A stretch of 57,214 nucleotides of DNA, from contig JAIXSO010000072.1 in NCBI GenBank assembly GCA_027484685.1, positions 1-57,214 of the forward strand, given 5' to 3'. Positions 1-7,153 of this stretch are shown in pieces. The number at the start of each line of letters is the position of its first letter. Position 1 is the first letter of the stretch. Under the pieces are notes generated by a model that saw only the letters and a list, made by a program, of their open reading frames with translations, had not been told where the DNA came from and made no database searches. The translations under genes were made by a program, and so were the position numbers. This stretch comes from Bacteroidota bacterium. Lineage in GTDB: Bacteria; Bacteroidota; Bacteroidia; UKL13-3.

Positions 1-108
1 ATTACCACTTTGAAAATTTGTGCAACAGGAGAAAAACGAAGGTGGCTGGATGCTCTTTTTGATACGGTACCTAAAACAACTGCTCCTTATATCTTTTCTA
101 ATGCATAA
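1..108 (+). CDS. 3' end of an unidentified protein (partial)
   Basis: An open frame enters the window from the left and stops at TAA 106-108, giving the last 35 residues. The tail contains GEKRRWLDALFDTVPK and ends in SNA. The family cannot be recognised from so short a piece. No hairpin terminator follows, and the next gene runs in the opposite direction. It is called coding because the frame is open from base 1 and its composition is protein-like; chance cannot be excluded. Confidence 0.5.
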   Translation: MTTLKICATGEKRRWLDALFDTVPKTTAPYIFSNA

Positions 109-185
109 TTTGGGTTTATTGGTAATCAAAAGCAAAGAAGGATTGGTTTATAACGAAAAATTGATTTTGAATTGATGGAATTATT

Positions 186-731
186 TTAGTCATTTCGATC
201 ATGACTAATTGAGTAATTAAAAATTACTTTTCCAACAATTAGTAGACTGTCTGATTGCATTTTTATGGTGTTGTTTTTTATAACAAGTGAGTATTTTCTC
301 AAATAAAAGGATGCTTCATTTTTACGAATATTGGGCACAACATTTAGATTTTTATCGAAAGAAATGTTTTTTGAGATTTCCTTTTCGGTAATAAATATAC
401 TATCATCTTTTATTTCCCAAATTGCTTCATAACTTGGTGTATTAAAGCCTGGAAATGAAACTAATCCATTATTATAAAATTTGAATGTTTCTTTGCAATC
501 AGAGCCTCTCATTGTCATTTTTAAGCCAGTGGTATTTGGAGTGAGTTCTATTTTATTGTAGTATATTTTAGTTAAACACCAATTACTTTGAGTCAATAAA
601 GTTATAGTTGAGGTTTCAGTAAAATAAGCAATTGACCATACAATTGGACTTATTATCATAACACTAACAAAAATGATTTTAGTAACAAGTGTAACGTCAC
701 TGAATTTGGATTTGTTATTTATATAACTCAA
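186..731 (-). CDS. Membrane-anchored hypothetical protein, possible lipocalin-like fold
   Basis: 181 residues. One hydrophobic segment lies at about residues 17-37, after a short basic N-terminus, and reads as an uncleaved membrane anchor. The rest is polar and rich in alternating beta-type stretches. It opens with a WCLTKIYYN segment, followed by a repeated pattern of aromatic/hydrophobic strands and short turns (FKFYNNGLVSF, WEIKDDSIFIT). This resembles the small lipocalin-like domains common as envelope proteins in Bacteroidota, but that is inference and no diagnostic motif is present. The gene stands alone on the minus strand, downstream of pdhC and separated from it by a strong hairpin terminator, so it is probably transcribed independently. 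Function unknown. Confidence 0.7.
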   Translation of the reverse strand: MSYINNKSKFSDVTLVTKIIFVSVMIISPIVWSIAYFTETSTITLLTQSNWCLTKIYYNKIELTPNTTGLKMTMRGSDCKETFKFYNNGLVSFPGFNTPSYEAIWEIKDDSIFITEKEISKNISFDKNLNVVPNIRKNEASFYLRKYSLVIKNNTIKMQSDSLLIVGKVIFNYSISHDRND

Positions 732-764
732 CTGTCTGATCTTAATGTATTACTACTGTTTAAC

Positions 765-796
765 AAAAAAGCCCCAAATTTCTTTGAGGCTTTTTT
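765..796. terminator. Bidirectional intrinsic terminator after pdhC
   Basis: Inverted repeat GCCCCAAA (771-778) / TTTGAGGC (783-790), flanked by six A on the left and six T on the right, so it can act on either strand. Its position right after the pdhC stop (minus strand) makes it the pdhC terminator. Confidence 0.85.
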
Positions 797-801
797 AGTT
801 T

Positions 802-2049
802 TTATACCAATAATTTAATTGGATTTTCAAGTAATTCTTTCAATGTTTTTAAGAACGAAGCTCCAACAGCTCCATCTACCACTCTGTGGTCGCAGCTTAA
901 AGTTACTTTCATAACGGTAGCTACTTTCATTTGGCCCTTTTCAACAATTACAGTTTCCTTACTTCCGCCTACTGCTAAAATACAAGCATCAGGTGGATTA
1001 ATAATAGCCGTAAATTGGTCTATTCCAAACATTCCTAAATTTGAAATAGTAAAGGTATTTCCTTCAAATTCATTAGGTTGTAATTTTTTGTTTTTAGCTT
1101 TATCTGCCAATTGTTTTACTTCAGCGCTAATGTGAGAAAGCGATTTATTATCAGCAAATTTTACAACTGGAACTATCAAACCATCTTCAATTGCTACCGC
1201 AATTCCAACATGAATATGGTGGTTGTATCTAACTTTATCGCCTAACCAACTAGAGTTAACTTGAGGGTTTTTGCGTAAAGCGCCAGCTACTGCTTTTACT
1301 ATAAAATCGTTAACCGATATTTTTACATTTCCGTCAGCATTAATGGTTTTGCGTGCTTCATTTACTTTATCCATGTTTATTTCCATAGTTAGGAAAAAAT
1401 GTGGAGCAGTAAATAAACTATCGCTTAATCTACGAGCAATTACTTTGCGCATTTGCGAAACTGGAACTTCATCGTAGCTTTCGGTTCCTACCACAGCAGG
1501 AATATTAATAGCAGGAGCGCTACTAGTAGTTGCAGCAGTTTTAGCAGGAGTAAATGTTTCTACATCGCGTTTAACAATACGTCCACCATCGCCACTGCCA
1601 GCAATTTGGTTTAACGAAATACCTTTTTCTTCTGCTATTTTTTTAGCCAATGGCGATGCTTTTACACGACCATCTTCATTATTTGAACTATGAACTGCGC
1701 TTGTTTCAACATTCGCAGTAATGTTTTGAGTAGTTGTTTCAGGCTTAGCTTCTTCAGCTTTTGCCGGAGCAGCAGCACTAGCACCGCTTAGTAAAGCCGA
1801 AATATCTTCGCCTTTTTGACCAACAATAGCAATTAAAGCATCAACAGGAACACTGCCACCGGCAGGAATACCAATATGAAGCAAAGTGCCTTTAACAAAA
1901 TTTTCTAATTCCATGGTGGCTTTATCGGTTTCTACCTCAGCCAAAATATCTCCCGGTTTTATGTCATCGCCCACATTTTTAAGCCAAGAAACAATAAATC
2001 CTTCTGTCATTGTATCGCTCATCTTGGGCATGCGTATAACTTCTGCCAT
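802..2049 (-). CDS. pdhC: Dihydrolipoamide acetyltransferase, E2 of pyruvate dehydrogenase
   Basis: 415 residues. This is the core of the pyruvate dehydrogenase complex, moving the acetyl group from lipoamide to CoA in the cytoplasm. Domains in order: one lipoyl domain (about 1-77) with the lipoylated lysine K43 in ETDKATME; an Ala/Pro/Glu-rich linker; a peripheral subunit-binding domain (about 130-165, ASPLAKKIAEEKG...GSGDGGRIVKRDV); and the catalytic trimer domain to the C-terminus, with the DHRVVDG motif whose histidine (H388) is catalytic. A single lipoyl domain and about 415 residues are normal for this family. Other 2-oxoacid E2 proteins share this architecture, but the ISNLGMFG...INPPDACILAVG stretch fits the pyruvate type. 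No E1 or E3 gene is adjacent. A strong terminator follows. Confidence 0.93.
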   Translation of the reverse strand: MAEVIRMPKMSDTMTEGFIVSWLKNVGDDIKPGDILAEVETDKATMELENFVKGTLLHIGIPAGGSVPVDALIAIVGQKGEDISALLSGASAAAPAKAEEAKPETTTQNITANVETSAVHSSNNEDGRVKASPLAKKIAEEKGISLNQIAGSGDGGRIVKRDVETFTPAKTAATTSSAPAINIPAVVGTESYDEVPVSQMRKVIARRLSDSLFTAPHFFLTMEINMDKVNEARKTINADGNVKISVNDFIVKAVAGALRKNPQVNSSWLGDKVRYNHHIHVGIAVAIEDGLIVPVVKFADNKSLSHISAEVKQLADKAKNKKLQPNEFEGNTFTISNLGMFGIDQFTAIINPPDACILAVGGSKETVIVEKGQMKVATVMKVTLSCDHRVVDGAVGASFLKTLKELLENPIKLLV

Positions 2050-2119
2050 TTATTTATATGTTTTTATTTATTTGTTGCGAAAATAACATTTGCTACGATA
2101 TAAGTTCAACAATTTTTAT

Positions 2120-2261
2120 AAAATTTAAACTGTTAACAAACTACATCTTTTAATCTGACTAAATTTCCCGCAGATAACGCAGAAAAACGCAGAGCTATCA
2201 ATATAATTCAGTGCAATCTGTGGCTACTAAATCAAAATTTAAACTGTTAACAAACTGCATC
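2120..2261. repeat. 28-nt direct repeats bracketing a CGCAGA-type palindromic element
   Basis: A 28-nt sequence at 2120-2147 recurs at 2234-2261 with one mismatch. Between the copies lie repeated CGCAGA units and an imperfect inverted pair, CCGCAGAT (2168-2175) / ATCTGTGG (2216-2223). The right copy covers the last codons and stop of the LuxE-like gene, so the 3' end of that gene has been duplicated downstream. The arrangement suggests insertion of a small palindromic element with a long target duplication, or a slippage duplication. No transposase is present. Confidence 0.7.
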
Positions 2262-3231
2262 CTCTTACATCGCTAAAATCAAGTCTGCCAAGTACTTCAA
2301 ACTGGTTTTTACTATTCATTCTTCCAATATCTTGTGTTTGAATAAAACAGCACGAGTTAATATTAGCTAAATCAATTACATTTAAAACACCACTTTTGTT
2401 TTCATTCACAAAACAAAAAGGGTCGGTATTATCCGAAATTTTTATTTGCATCCAATTGGGGCATTCAAAAAGCCCATTTCCATAACTGTATGCTTGGCTT
2501 AACAGTTCAGTCATACCATATTCTGAATGAATTTTATTTACCCCAAAACCATTTTGTAAAATGCTATGTATTTCATAACGAGTTATTTCCTTTTTGCGGC
2601 CTTTCATGCCTCCGGTTTCCATTACTATTAATTCTGGAAAATCTATTTTAAAATTTTCAGCAAAATCAAGTAATCCAAAAGTTGCCCCTAATAGTATGGT
2701 TTTCTGATTTTGGCGTTTTAGTTCAGTTAAAACCTCAAAAAGCTGCTGATGATTATGTAAATAAAAATTACTTAGTGGATGTTTACTTGCTTTTATTAAT
2801 TCATCGCACATTAATATAAGCGAAGAACCTTTGCGCTCCAGGTAGGAGGGGAGTAATGCTAAAAAACAGTAATCTTTTATGTTGCCATAAAATTGTTCAA
2901 AGCCTTTAGTAAAAGCTTGGTTATAAACTTGTAAATTGGTTACATAATGGCTGCTTTCGCCCGTTCCCGAGGTGCTGCTACTAGTAAAAACTATTTCGGC
3001 TGGTATTTTATTACTTACAATTTGTTTGTTTTTAAAAAATTGTATTGGTAAAAAAGGTATTTGTGCAACTTCTGTAACGCTTTGTTTGTCGAGTATTTTA
3101 TTAAGTTTGCAATATTGTTGGTAAACAATATTATTTTCGAATTGGTAGGCAAATGCTTGTAAAGCTAGTTTATCAAAATTATTTAAATTTGATTTAAAAA
3201 TGGATTCTATAAAATCGGTAGTATTAAACAT
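2239..3231 (-). CDS. LuxE-like acyl-protein synthetase / acyl-adenylating enzyme
   Basis: About 330 residues from the ATG at 3231. A longer frame reaches 3312, but the family-like start (FIESIF...LALQAFAYQ) begins at 3231. The protein belongs to the LuxE acyl-protein synthetase family within the adenylate-forming superfamily. It has the Ser/Thr/Gly-rich phosphate loop FTSSSTSGTGESS (about 82-94) and the C-terminal HSEYGMTELLSQAYS motif typical of the family. Known LuxE activates fatty acids as acyl-AMP and then holds them as a thioester. Here no luxC, luxD or luxAB genes are near, so the substrate is unknown; lipid or surface-polymer acylation is possible. Its 5' end overlaps the divergent lipoprotein gene by 32 bases, and its 3' end lies inside a 28-nt direct repeat. 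Confidence 0.8.
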   Translation of the reverse strand: MFNTTDFIESIFKSNLNNFDKLALQAFAYQFENNIVYQQYCKLNKILDKQSVTEVAQIPFLPIQFFKNKQIVSNKIPAEIVFTSSSTSGTGESSHYVTNLQVYNQAFTKGFEQFYGNIKDYCFLALLPSYLERKGSSLILMCDELIKASKHPLSNFYLHNHQQLFEVLTELKRQNQKTILLGATFGLLDFAENFKIDFPELIVMETGGMKGRKKEITRYEIHSILQNGFGVNKIHSEYGMTELLSQAYSYGNGLFECPNWMQIKISDNTDPFCFVNENKSGVLNVIDLANINSCCFIQTQDIGRMNSKNQFEVLGRLDFSDVRGCSLLTV

Positions 3232-3781
3232 TAAAAATAAACTTGCTTTTGCAGCCATTGTTTTTTTATTGCTGCTTAATAGCTGCAAAGAAAAAGAAAT
3301 ATATTCTAACATTCCTCGATTAGATTATAATTCAGTTTATTTCTTGCAAAGTGGTGGAAAAGATTCGCTTATGAAATTGGTTTTTAACTTTAAAGATGGC
3401 GATGGCGATATTGGTTTAGGTAGTGCCGATACATTTGCGCCATTTAATCCAGTTTTTGATTCGGTAACAGAAGCTTCGCTTAATAAGTATTATTTTAATT
3501 GCTACGTAGGTTATAAAGAAAAAGTGGATGGTGTTTATATTCCTTATATTCCACCTGGAAAAACCGATACTTTCTCGTATGCTTTTAGGGTTCAAAATCT
3601 TACTCCAGAAGGCCGCCATAAAGCAATTAGAGGAGAGCTAGAGTTAGATATACCCGTTTCGCCTAGTCAGCGCCAATCGTTGTTTGATACAGACACGGTT
3701 ATTTATTCAATTTATATTTACGATAGGAGTTTAAACCAAAGTAATTTAATAGAAACGCCCCCAATAATTTGGAGGCGTTAA
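3200..3781 (+). CDS. Predicted outer-envelope lipoprotein with FKDGDGDIG motif
   Basis: 193 residues. The N-terminus has a basic start, a hydrophobic core (AFAAIVFLLLL) and a lipobox-like LNSC at about residues 25-28, so it should be processed as a lipoprotein; the residues after Cys (KEKE) are charged. The mature part holds FNFKDGDGDIGLG, a calcium-binding-like Asp/Gly motif frequent in uncharacterised Bacteroidota lipoproteins, and then beta-rich sequence. Only one ATG (3200) supplies the whole signal peptide. It lies 32 bases inside the 5' end of the divergent LuxE-like gene, so the two promoters must lie within the opposite coding regions. Function unknown. Confidence 0.8.
   Translation: MDSIKSVVLNIKNKLAFAAIVFLLLLNSCKEKEIYSNIPRLDYNSVYFLQSGGKDSLMKLVFNFKDGDGDIGLGSADTFAPFNPVFDSVTEASLNKYYFNCYVGYKEKVDGVYIPYIPPGKTDTFSYAFRVQNLTPEGRHKAIRGELELDIPVSPSQRQSLFDTDTVIYSIYIYDRSLNQSNLIETPPIIWRR
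3754..3779 (+). terminator. Hairpin overlapping the stop codon of the lipoprotein gene
   Basis: An 11-bp stem with one mismatch (AACGCCCCCAA 3754-3764 / TTGGAGGCGTT 3769-3779) and a 4-nt loop ends in the stop codon. There is no clear T-run after it, so it may only stabilise the 3' end. Confidence 0.4.
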
Positions 3782-3796
3782 TTAAATAATTATTGA

Positions 3797-4045
3797 TTAA
3801 AAATCATCATCATCGTCATCATCATCATCAAAGTCTTCAAAAGTAGCAGGCTCTTTTAAATCAACTTCTAAATCATCGTCATCGTCAAAGCTTAAGTCTT
3901 CGTCAATTTCCAAGTCATCATCTTCATCGAAGTCGTCATCATCATCTACTGATTTTTTTGCAGCGCGAGGTGCAGTACTAAAACTGTCGGCTCTTCTTGC
4001 CGAAGGTTTTGCAATCGATTTGGCAGTTACTGAATTTAATTTCAT
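3797..4045 (-). CDS. Small highly acidic protein with poly-Asp tail
   Basis: 82 residues. A basic, Ser/Ala-rich N-terminal third (about 1-32, several Lys/Arg) is followed by an extremely acidic tail: three blocks of Asp/Glu, the last being nine consecutive Asp before a terminal Phe. At DNA level these are GAT/GAC tracts. Mixed synonymous codons and an uninterrupted frame with an ATG argue for selection on the protein rather than a plain microsatellite. The charge-split layout (basic head, acidic tail) resembles proteins that bind nucleic acid or basic partners, for example the acidic tail of Gram-positive RNA polymerase delta, but no homology is claimed. It is monocistronic, with about 210 bases of AT-rich leader. 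Function unknown. Confidence 0.65.
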   Translation of the reverse strand: MKLNSVTAKSIAKPSARRADSFSTAPRAAKKSVDDDDDFDEDDDLEIDEDLSFDDDDDLEVDLKEPATFEDFDDDDDDDDDF

Positions 4046-4255
4046 GAGTAAAATTTATATATAATTTGTTTTTTTTATTTTTTAGAAAAGTTAGCCGCTG
4101 TTGTGGCTTTTTCGTTTGGCAAATAAATTATGTGTTTGCTTAAATTCAAACATAAAAATTAATTTTTTTGAAATTTTTTTTATTGCATTTATTGAAAATA
4201 TAGCAGTAGTCAAAAAAAAGGCTGTTTTTCCCATATTTTTAGTTAAAAACTGACC

Positions 4256-5158
4256 TTAATCAAAAAAATTAATTGCTGCTTTAAAAGTGTTACTATGGGC
4301 GTTTACTATATCGGCTATTTTAGGCGAATAGCCACCTCCCATAGCACAAGCCACTGGTATTTTATTTGCTTTACATTGCTCAAAAACAAAAATATCGCGC
4401 TGTTTGCAGCCTTCAGTTGTTACGTTCAGCTTCCCAAATTTATCAGTAGCCAAAATATCTACTCCACATAAGTAAAAAATAAAGTCGGGCTGGTGCTTTT
4501 TTATAACAGCAGGTAAATTATTAAACAATAAAGCCAAATAATCTTCATCATTTATGCCATCAGGTAGTTCAATATCAAGGTCTGAAATTTCTTTATGAAA
4601 TGGATAATTGTTTTTACCGTGCATGCTTAGTGTAAATACATTTTTATTGTTTTGAAAAATTTGGGCTGTTCCATTTCCTTGATGCACATCTAAATCAACA
4701 ATTAAAATACGTTCAGCCAATTTATTTTTGAGTAAATAATTGGCTGCAATAGCCATATCGTTTAACAAGCAAAAACCTTCGCCTTTGTTGGTAAAAGCGT
4801 GGTGTGTTCCTCCGGCCACGTTCATGGCACAACCATATTGCAAAGCAAACAAAGCACAATCAATAGTGCCTTGCATAATGGTTATTTCCCTTTCTACCAA
4901 TTGGGCTGAAAGCGGGAAACCAACTTTGCGCATTTCTCTTTCAGTTAGTTCCAAGTTTTTCATTCTTTGCCAATATTCAGCATCGTGAGTGAGTAAAATA
5001 TTTTCTTCACTGCACAATGTTGGCTCAAATAAATTTTCAGCTGTTATAATGCCTTCGTACAATAATTGTTTTGGAATAAGTTCGTATTTAAGCATGGGAA
5101 ACCTATGCCCTTCGGGCAACGAATGTTGGTATATTTCTGTATATGCTATTTTAAGCAT
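4256..5158 (-). CDS. Histone deacetylase-family zinc amidohydrolase
   Basis: 300 residues covering the whole arginase/deacetylase fold. Family motifs are intact: GGTHHAF with the paired active-site histidines (H119, H120); DLDVHQGNGTA with zinc ligands D157 and H159; GVDILATD with the third zinc ligand D234; and GGGY with the catalytic tyrosine Y277. Bacterial members are AcuC-like protein deacetylases or acetylpolyamine amidohydrolases. The substrate cannot be told from sequence, although the short length and DVHQGNGTA form are typical of the general bacterial class. It is cytoplasmic, with no signal peptide. It is divergent from the pnt operon, with about 105 bases between the starts. Confidence 0.9.
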   Translation of the reverse strand: MLKIAYTEIYQHSLPEGHRFPMLKYELIPKQLLYEGIITAENLFEPTLCSEENILLTHDAEYWQRMKNLELTEREMRKVGFPLSAQLVEREITIMQGTIDCALFALQYGCAMNVAGGTHHAFTNKGEGFCLLNDMAIAANYLLKNKLAERILIVDLDVHQGNGTAQIFQNNKNVFTLSMHGKNNYPFHKEISDLDIELPDGINDEDYLALLFNNLPAVIKKHQPDFIFYLCGVDILATDKFGKLNVTTEGCKQRDIFVFEQCKANKIPVACAMGGGYSPKIADIVNAHSNTFKAAINFFD

Positions 5159-5232
5159 TTGATTTTTTGAGGGTTTTAAAATGATTTTACAATACTAAAT
5201 AAATAAAAAGCGTTCTAGTTTTGAAAAAAAAA

Positions 5233-5242
5233 TATATTTTGC
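5233..5242 (+). promoter_or_regulatory. Possible -7 promoter element for the pnt operon
   Basis: TATATTTTGC, 22 bases before the GTG start of pntAA, resembles the Bacteroidota -7 element (TAnnTTTG). A near-identical TATACTTTGC sits at the same distance before pyc. No convincing -33 element was found, so this is tentative. Confidence 0.3.
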
Positions 5243-5264
5243 CATAAATAAATTTAACTTACAA

Positions 5265-6365
5265 GTGAAAATAGCAGTTTTAAAAGAAACCCGAGAAGGC
5301 GAAAATAGAGTGGCGCTAACGCCAACTGTTTGTGGCCAATTAATAAAACAAGGATACGAATGTTTGGTAGAAAACAATGCTGGCTACAATTCAAACTTTA
5401 ATGATGAAGCCTATTTGAATGCAGGTTGTAAAGTAATGGCCAAGCACGATGCCTTAACACAAGCTAATATTTTAGCTAAGGTTAATGCTCCAAACGATGA
5501 AGAAATAAGTATGATGCAAGCTGGCTCGGCTTGCATTTCGTTTTTATATGCAGCCAATAATCCAGAATTGATTCAAAAATTAGCAGCTAAAAATATTACT
5601 GCCATTAGTATGGACGCTATTCCGCGTATTAGTCGTGCACAAAACATGGATGCATTAAGTTCTCAAGCTAATTTAGGTGGATATAAAGCAGTAATTTTAG
5701 GTGCTTCGCAATTAGGAAAAATATTCCCATTGCTTATGACTTCGGCAGGAACCATTACACCTTCTAGGGTTTTGATATACGGAGCAGGTGTTGCAGGTTT
5801 ACAAGCTATTGCTACCGCTAAACGTTTGGGTGCTGTTGTTGAATGTACCGATGTAAGGCCCGAAACCAAGGAACAAATTGAAAGTTTAGGAGGCAAATTC
5901 ATTGAAGTAAAAGATGCTGAAGCTGCTAAAGTAGAAGGCGGTTACGCTAAAGAGGTAAGCACTGATTATTTACAAAAACAAAAAGAAGCCGTAAACAAAA
6001 GTTTATTCCAAGCCGATCTGGTGATTACAACTGCTTTGGTAATGGGTAAAAAAGCACCTGTTTTAATTACCGAAGAGCAAGTAAAACAAATGAAATTAGG
6101 CGCAGTAATAGTTGATATGGCTGTGGAACAAGGCGGTAATTGCGAGTTAAGCGAGTTGAATAAAACTGTTACCAAACATGGCGTAACCATTGTTGGTCAA
6201 AGTAATTTGCCTAGTACTTTACCTCAAAATGCAAGTGAATTGTATGCCAAAAATATTCAAAATTTATTAACCCATTTAGCTACCAAAGATGGTTTTAAAT
6301 ATGAAATGGAAGAAGAAATAACCAAAGGAACATTTATAACGCATGAAGGGAAGATTTTGAAGTAA
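5265..6365 (+). CDS. pntAA: NAD(P) transhydrogenase alpha subunit, NAD-binding part
   Basis: 366 residues from a GTG start; the protein begins MKIAVLKETREGENRVALTP, aligning with the usual N-terminus. It is domain I of proton-translocating transhydrogenase, which binds NAD(H) on the cytoplasmic side and exchanges hydride with domain III of PntB. The dinucleotide fold is visible as YGAGVAGLQAIATAKRLGA followed by ECTDVRPETKEQ (about 168-205). This is the split-alpha arrangement (alpha1, alpha2 and beta as separate genes). The next pnt gene is nearly 500 bases away because an S23-type cassette is inserted between them. Confidence 0.95.
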   Translation: MKIAVLKETREGENRVALTPTVCGQLIKQGYECLVENNAGYNSNFNDEAYLNAGCKVMAKHDALTQANILAKVNAPNDEEISMMQAGSACISFLYAANNPELIQKLAAKNITAISMDAIPRISRAQNMDALSSQANLGGYKAVILGASQLGKIFPLLMTSAGTITPSRVLIYGAGVAGLQAIATAKRLGAVVECTDVRPETKEQIESLGGKFIEVKDAEAAKVEGGYAKEVSTDYLQKQKEAVNKSLFQADLVITTALVMGKKAPVLITEEQVKQMKLGAVIVDMAVEQGGNCELSELNKTVTKHGVTIVGQSNLPSTLPQNASELYAKNIQNLLTHLATKDGFKYEMEEEITKGTFITHEGKILK

Positions 6366-6370
6366 TTTTC

Positions 6371-6847
6371 GATTTTTGACTTGTTGATTTAATGATTTTC
6401 TATATTGATTTATGGATGCAGAAATACTTAAACATAGAACAAAGCAGTTTGCGTTGCGAAATATTAAATTATTTAAAGCACTACCAAATAATGATGAATC
6501 AAGAATAATCGGAAAGCAATTATTAAGATCCGCAACTAGTGTTGCAGCAAATTATAGAGCTGCATGCAGAGCTAGATCTGATGCTGAATTTTATTCAAAA
6601 TTAAGCATTGTGGTTGAGGAAATAGATGAATGTTGTTTTTGGATGGAATTACTAATTGAAGCAGAAATTGTTAACAAAAGTAAATTACAATCGCTTAACG
6701 ATGAAGCAAATGAAATCTTATTAATAATGTCAAAGTCACGAAATACAATAAAAAATAAAATTACTTTAAATAAGTCAAAATAATCAATAAATCAAAAATC
6801 AACAAGTCTCCTAATCAGCAAATTAAATAATCAACAAGTCAAAAATC
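6371..6847 (+). mobile_element. Inverted-repeat cassette 1 carrying an S23-type gene, between pntAA and pntAB
   Basis: The arms are a perfect 19-bp inverted repeat, gatttttgacttgttgatt (6371-6389) and its complement (6829-6847). An inner 8-bp pair adds to this (tattgatt 6403-6410 / aatcaata 6782-6789), and a partial second copy of the right arm lies at 6797-6808. The left arm starts 5 bases after the pntAA stop and the right arm ends 12 bases before the pntAB start. The enclosed gene is an S23/23S-rRNA-IVS type protein. In transcript form the arms could pair and loop out the gene, as rRNA intervening sequences do. No transposase is visible; mobility is inferred. Confidence 0.55.
6412..6783 (+). 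CDS. Four-helix bundle protein, S23 / 23S rRNA intervening-sequence type
   Basis: 123 residues, all-helical, the usual length of the family. Family features: FALRNIKLFKALP near the N-terminus; the helix-2 stretch QLLRSATSVAANYRAACRARS (about 40-60); FYSKLSIVVEEIDECCFWMELL; and a C-terminal helix with NEILLIM. Related proteins are encoded by intervening sequences in 23S rRNA genes and as scattered single genes; the Avd accessory protein of diversity-generating retroelements shares the fold. Their biochemical role is not established. The gene lies inside a 19-bp inverted repeat between pntAA and pntAB and is only distantly similar to the second S23 gene of this operon, so they are not a recent duplication. 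No reverse transcriptase is nearby. Confidence 0.88.
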   Translation: MDAEILKHRTKQFALRNIKLFKALPNNDESRIIGKQLLRSATSVAANYRAACRARSDAEFYSKLSIVVEEIDECCFWMELLIEAEIVNKSKLQSLNDEANEILLIMSKSRNTIKNKITLNKSK

Positions 6848-6859
6848 ATAAATAAAAAT

Positions 6860-7153
6860 ATGTTAACATTCATCACCCAACACATCGAAATGTTTTACCT
6901 CATTATCTTAATGATATTTGTAGGTATTGAATTAATTGGCCATGTGCCATCAGTTTTACATACACCCTTAATGAGTGGCGCTAATGCCATACATGGCGTA
7001 GTAATCATAGGTTCCATCATTGTAATGGGACAAGCAGAACACGTTGCTTCATTAATACTCGGTTTTTTAGCTGTAGTACTTGGAACCCTTAACGTGGTAG
7101 GCGGCTTTGTTGTAACTGATAGGATGCTGGAAATGTTTAAGAAAAAGAAATAG
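6860..7153 (+). CDS. pntAB: NAD(P) transhydrogenase alpha subunit, membrane part
   Basis: 97 residues. It is the short membrane piece of a split alpha subunit, contributing helices of the proton channel (domain II) together with PntB. Three hydrophobic segments are visible (about 11-27, 38-56 and 61-86), with HVPSVLHTPLMSGANAIHGVVIIG between the first two, the conserved signature of this subunit. It ends in a basic KKKK tail. Its TAG stop (7151-7153) forms the first three bases of the left inverted-repeat arm of cassette 2. Confidence 0.93.
   Translation: MLTFITQHIEMFYLIILMIFVGIELIGHVPSVLHTPLMSGANAIHGVVIIGSIIVMGQAEHVASLILGFLAVVLGTLNVVGGFVVTDRMLEMFKKKK

Noticed and set aside
2120-2261. Insertion sequence.
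   Set aside because: Only 142 bases long and without any transposase frame; kept as a repeat element.
3797-3950. Non-coding GAT/GAC microsatellite.
   Set aside because: The frame is intact from ATG to stop, with a non-repetitive basic N-terminal third and mixed synonymous codons, so a gene is more likely.
5195-5377. Minus-strand 60-residue frame over the pntAA start and promoter region.
   Set aside because: It overlaps the recognisable N-terminus of pntAA and the intergenic promoter, and shows no protein-like features.
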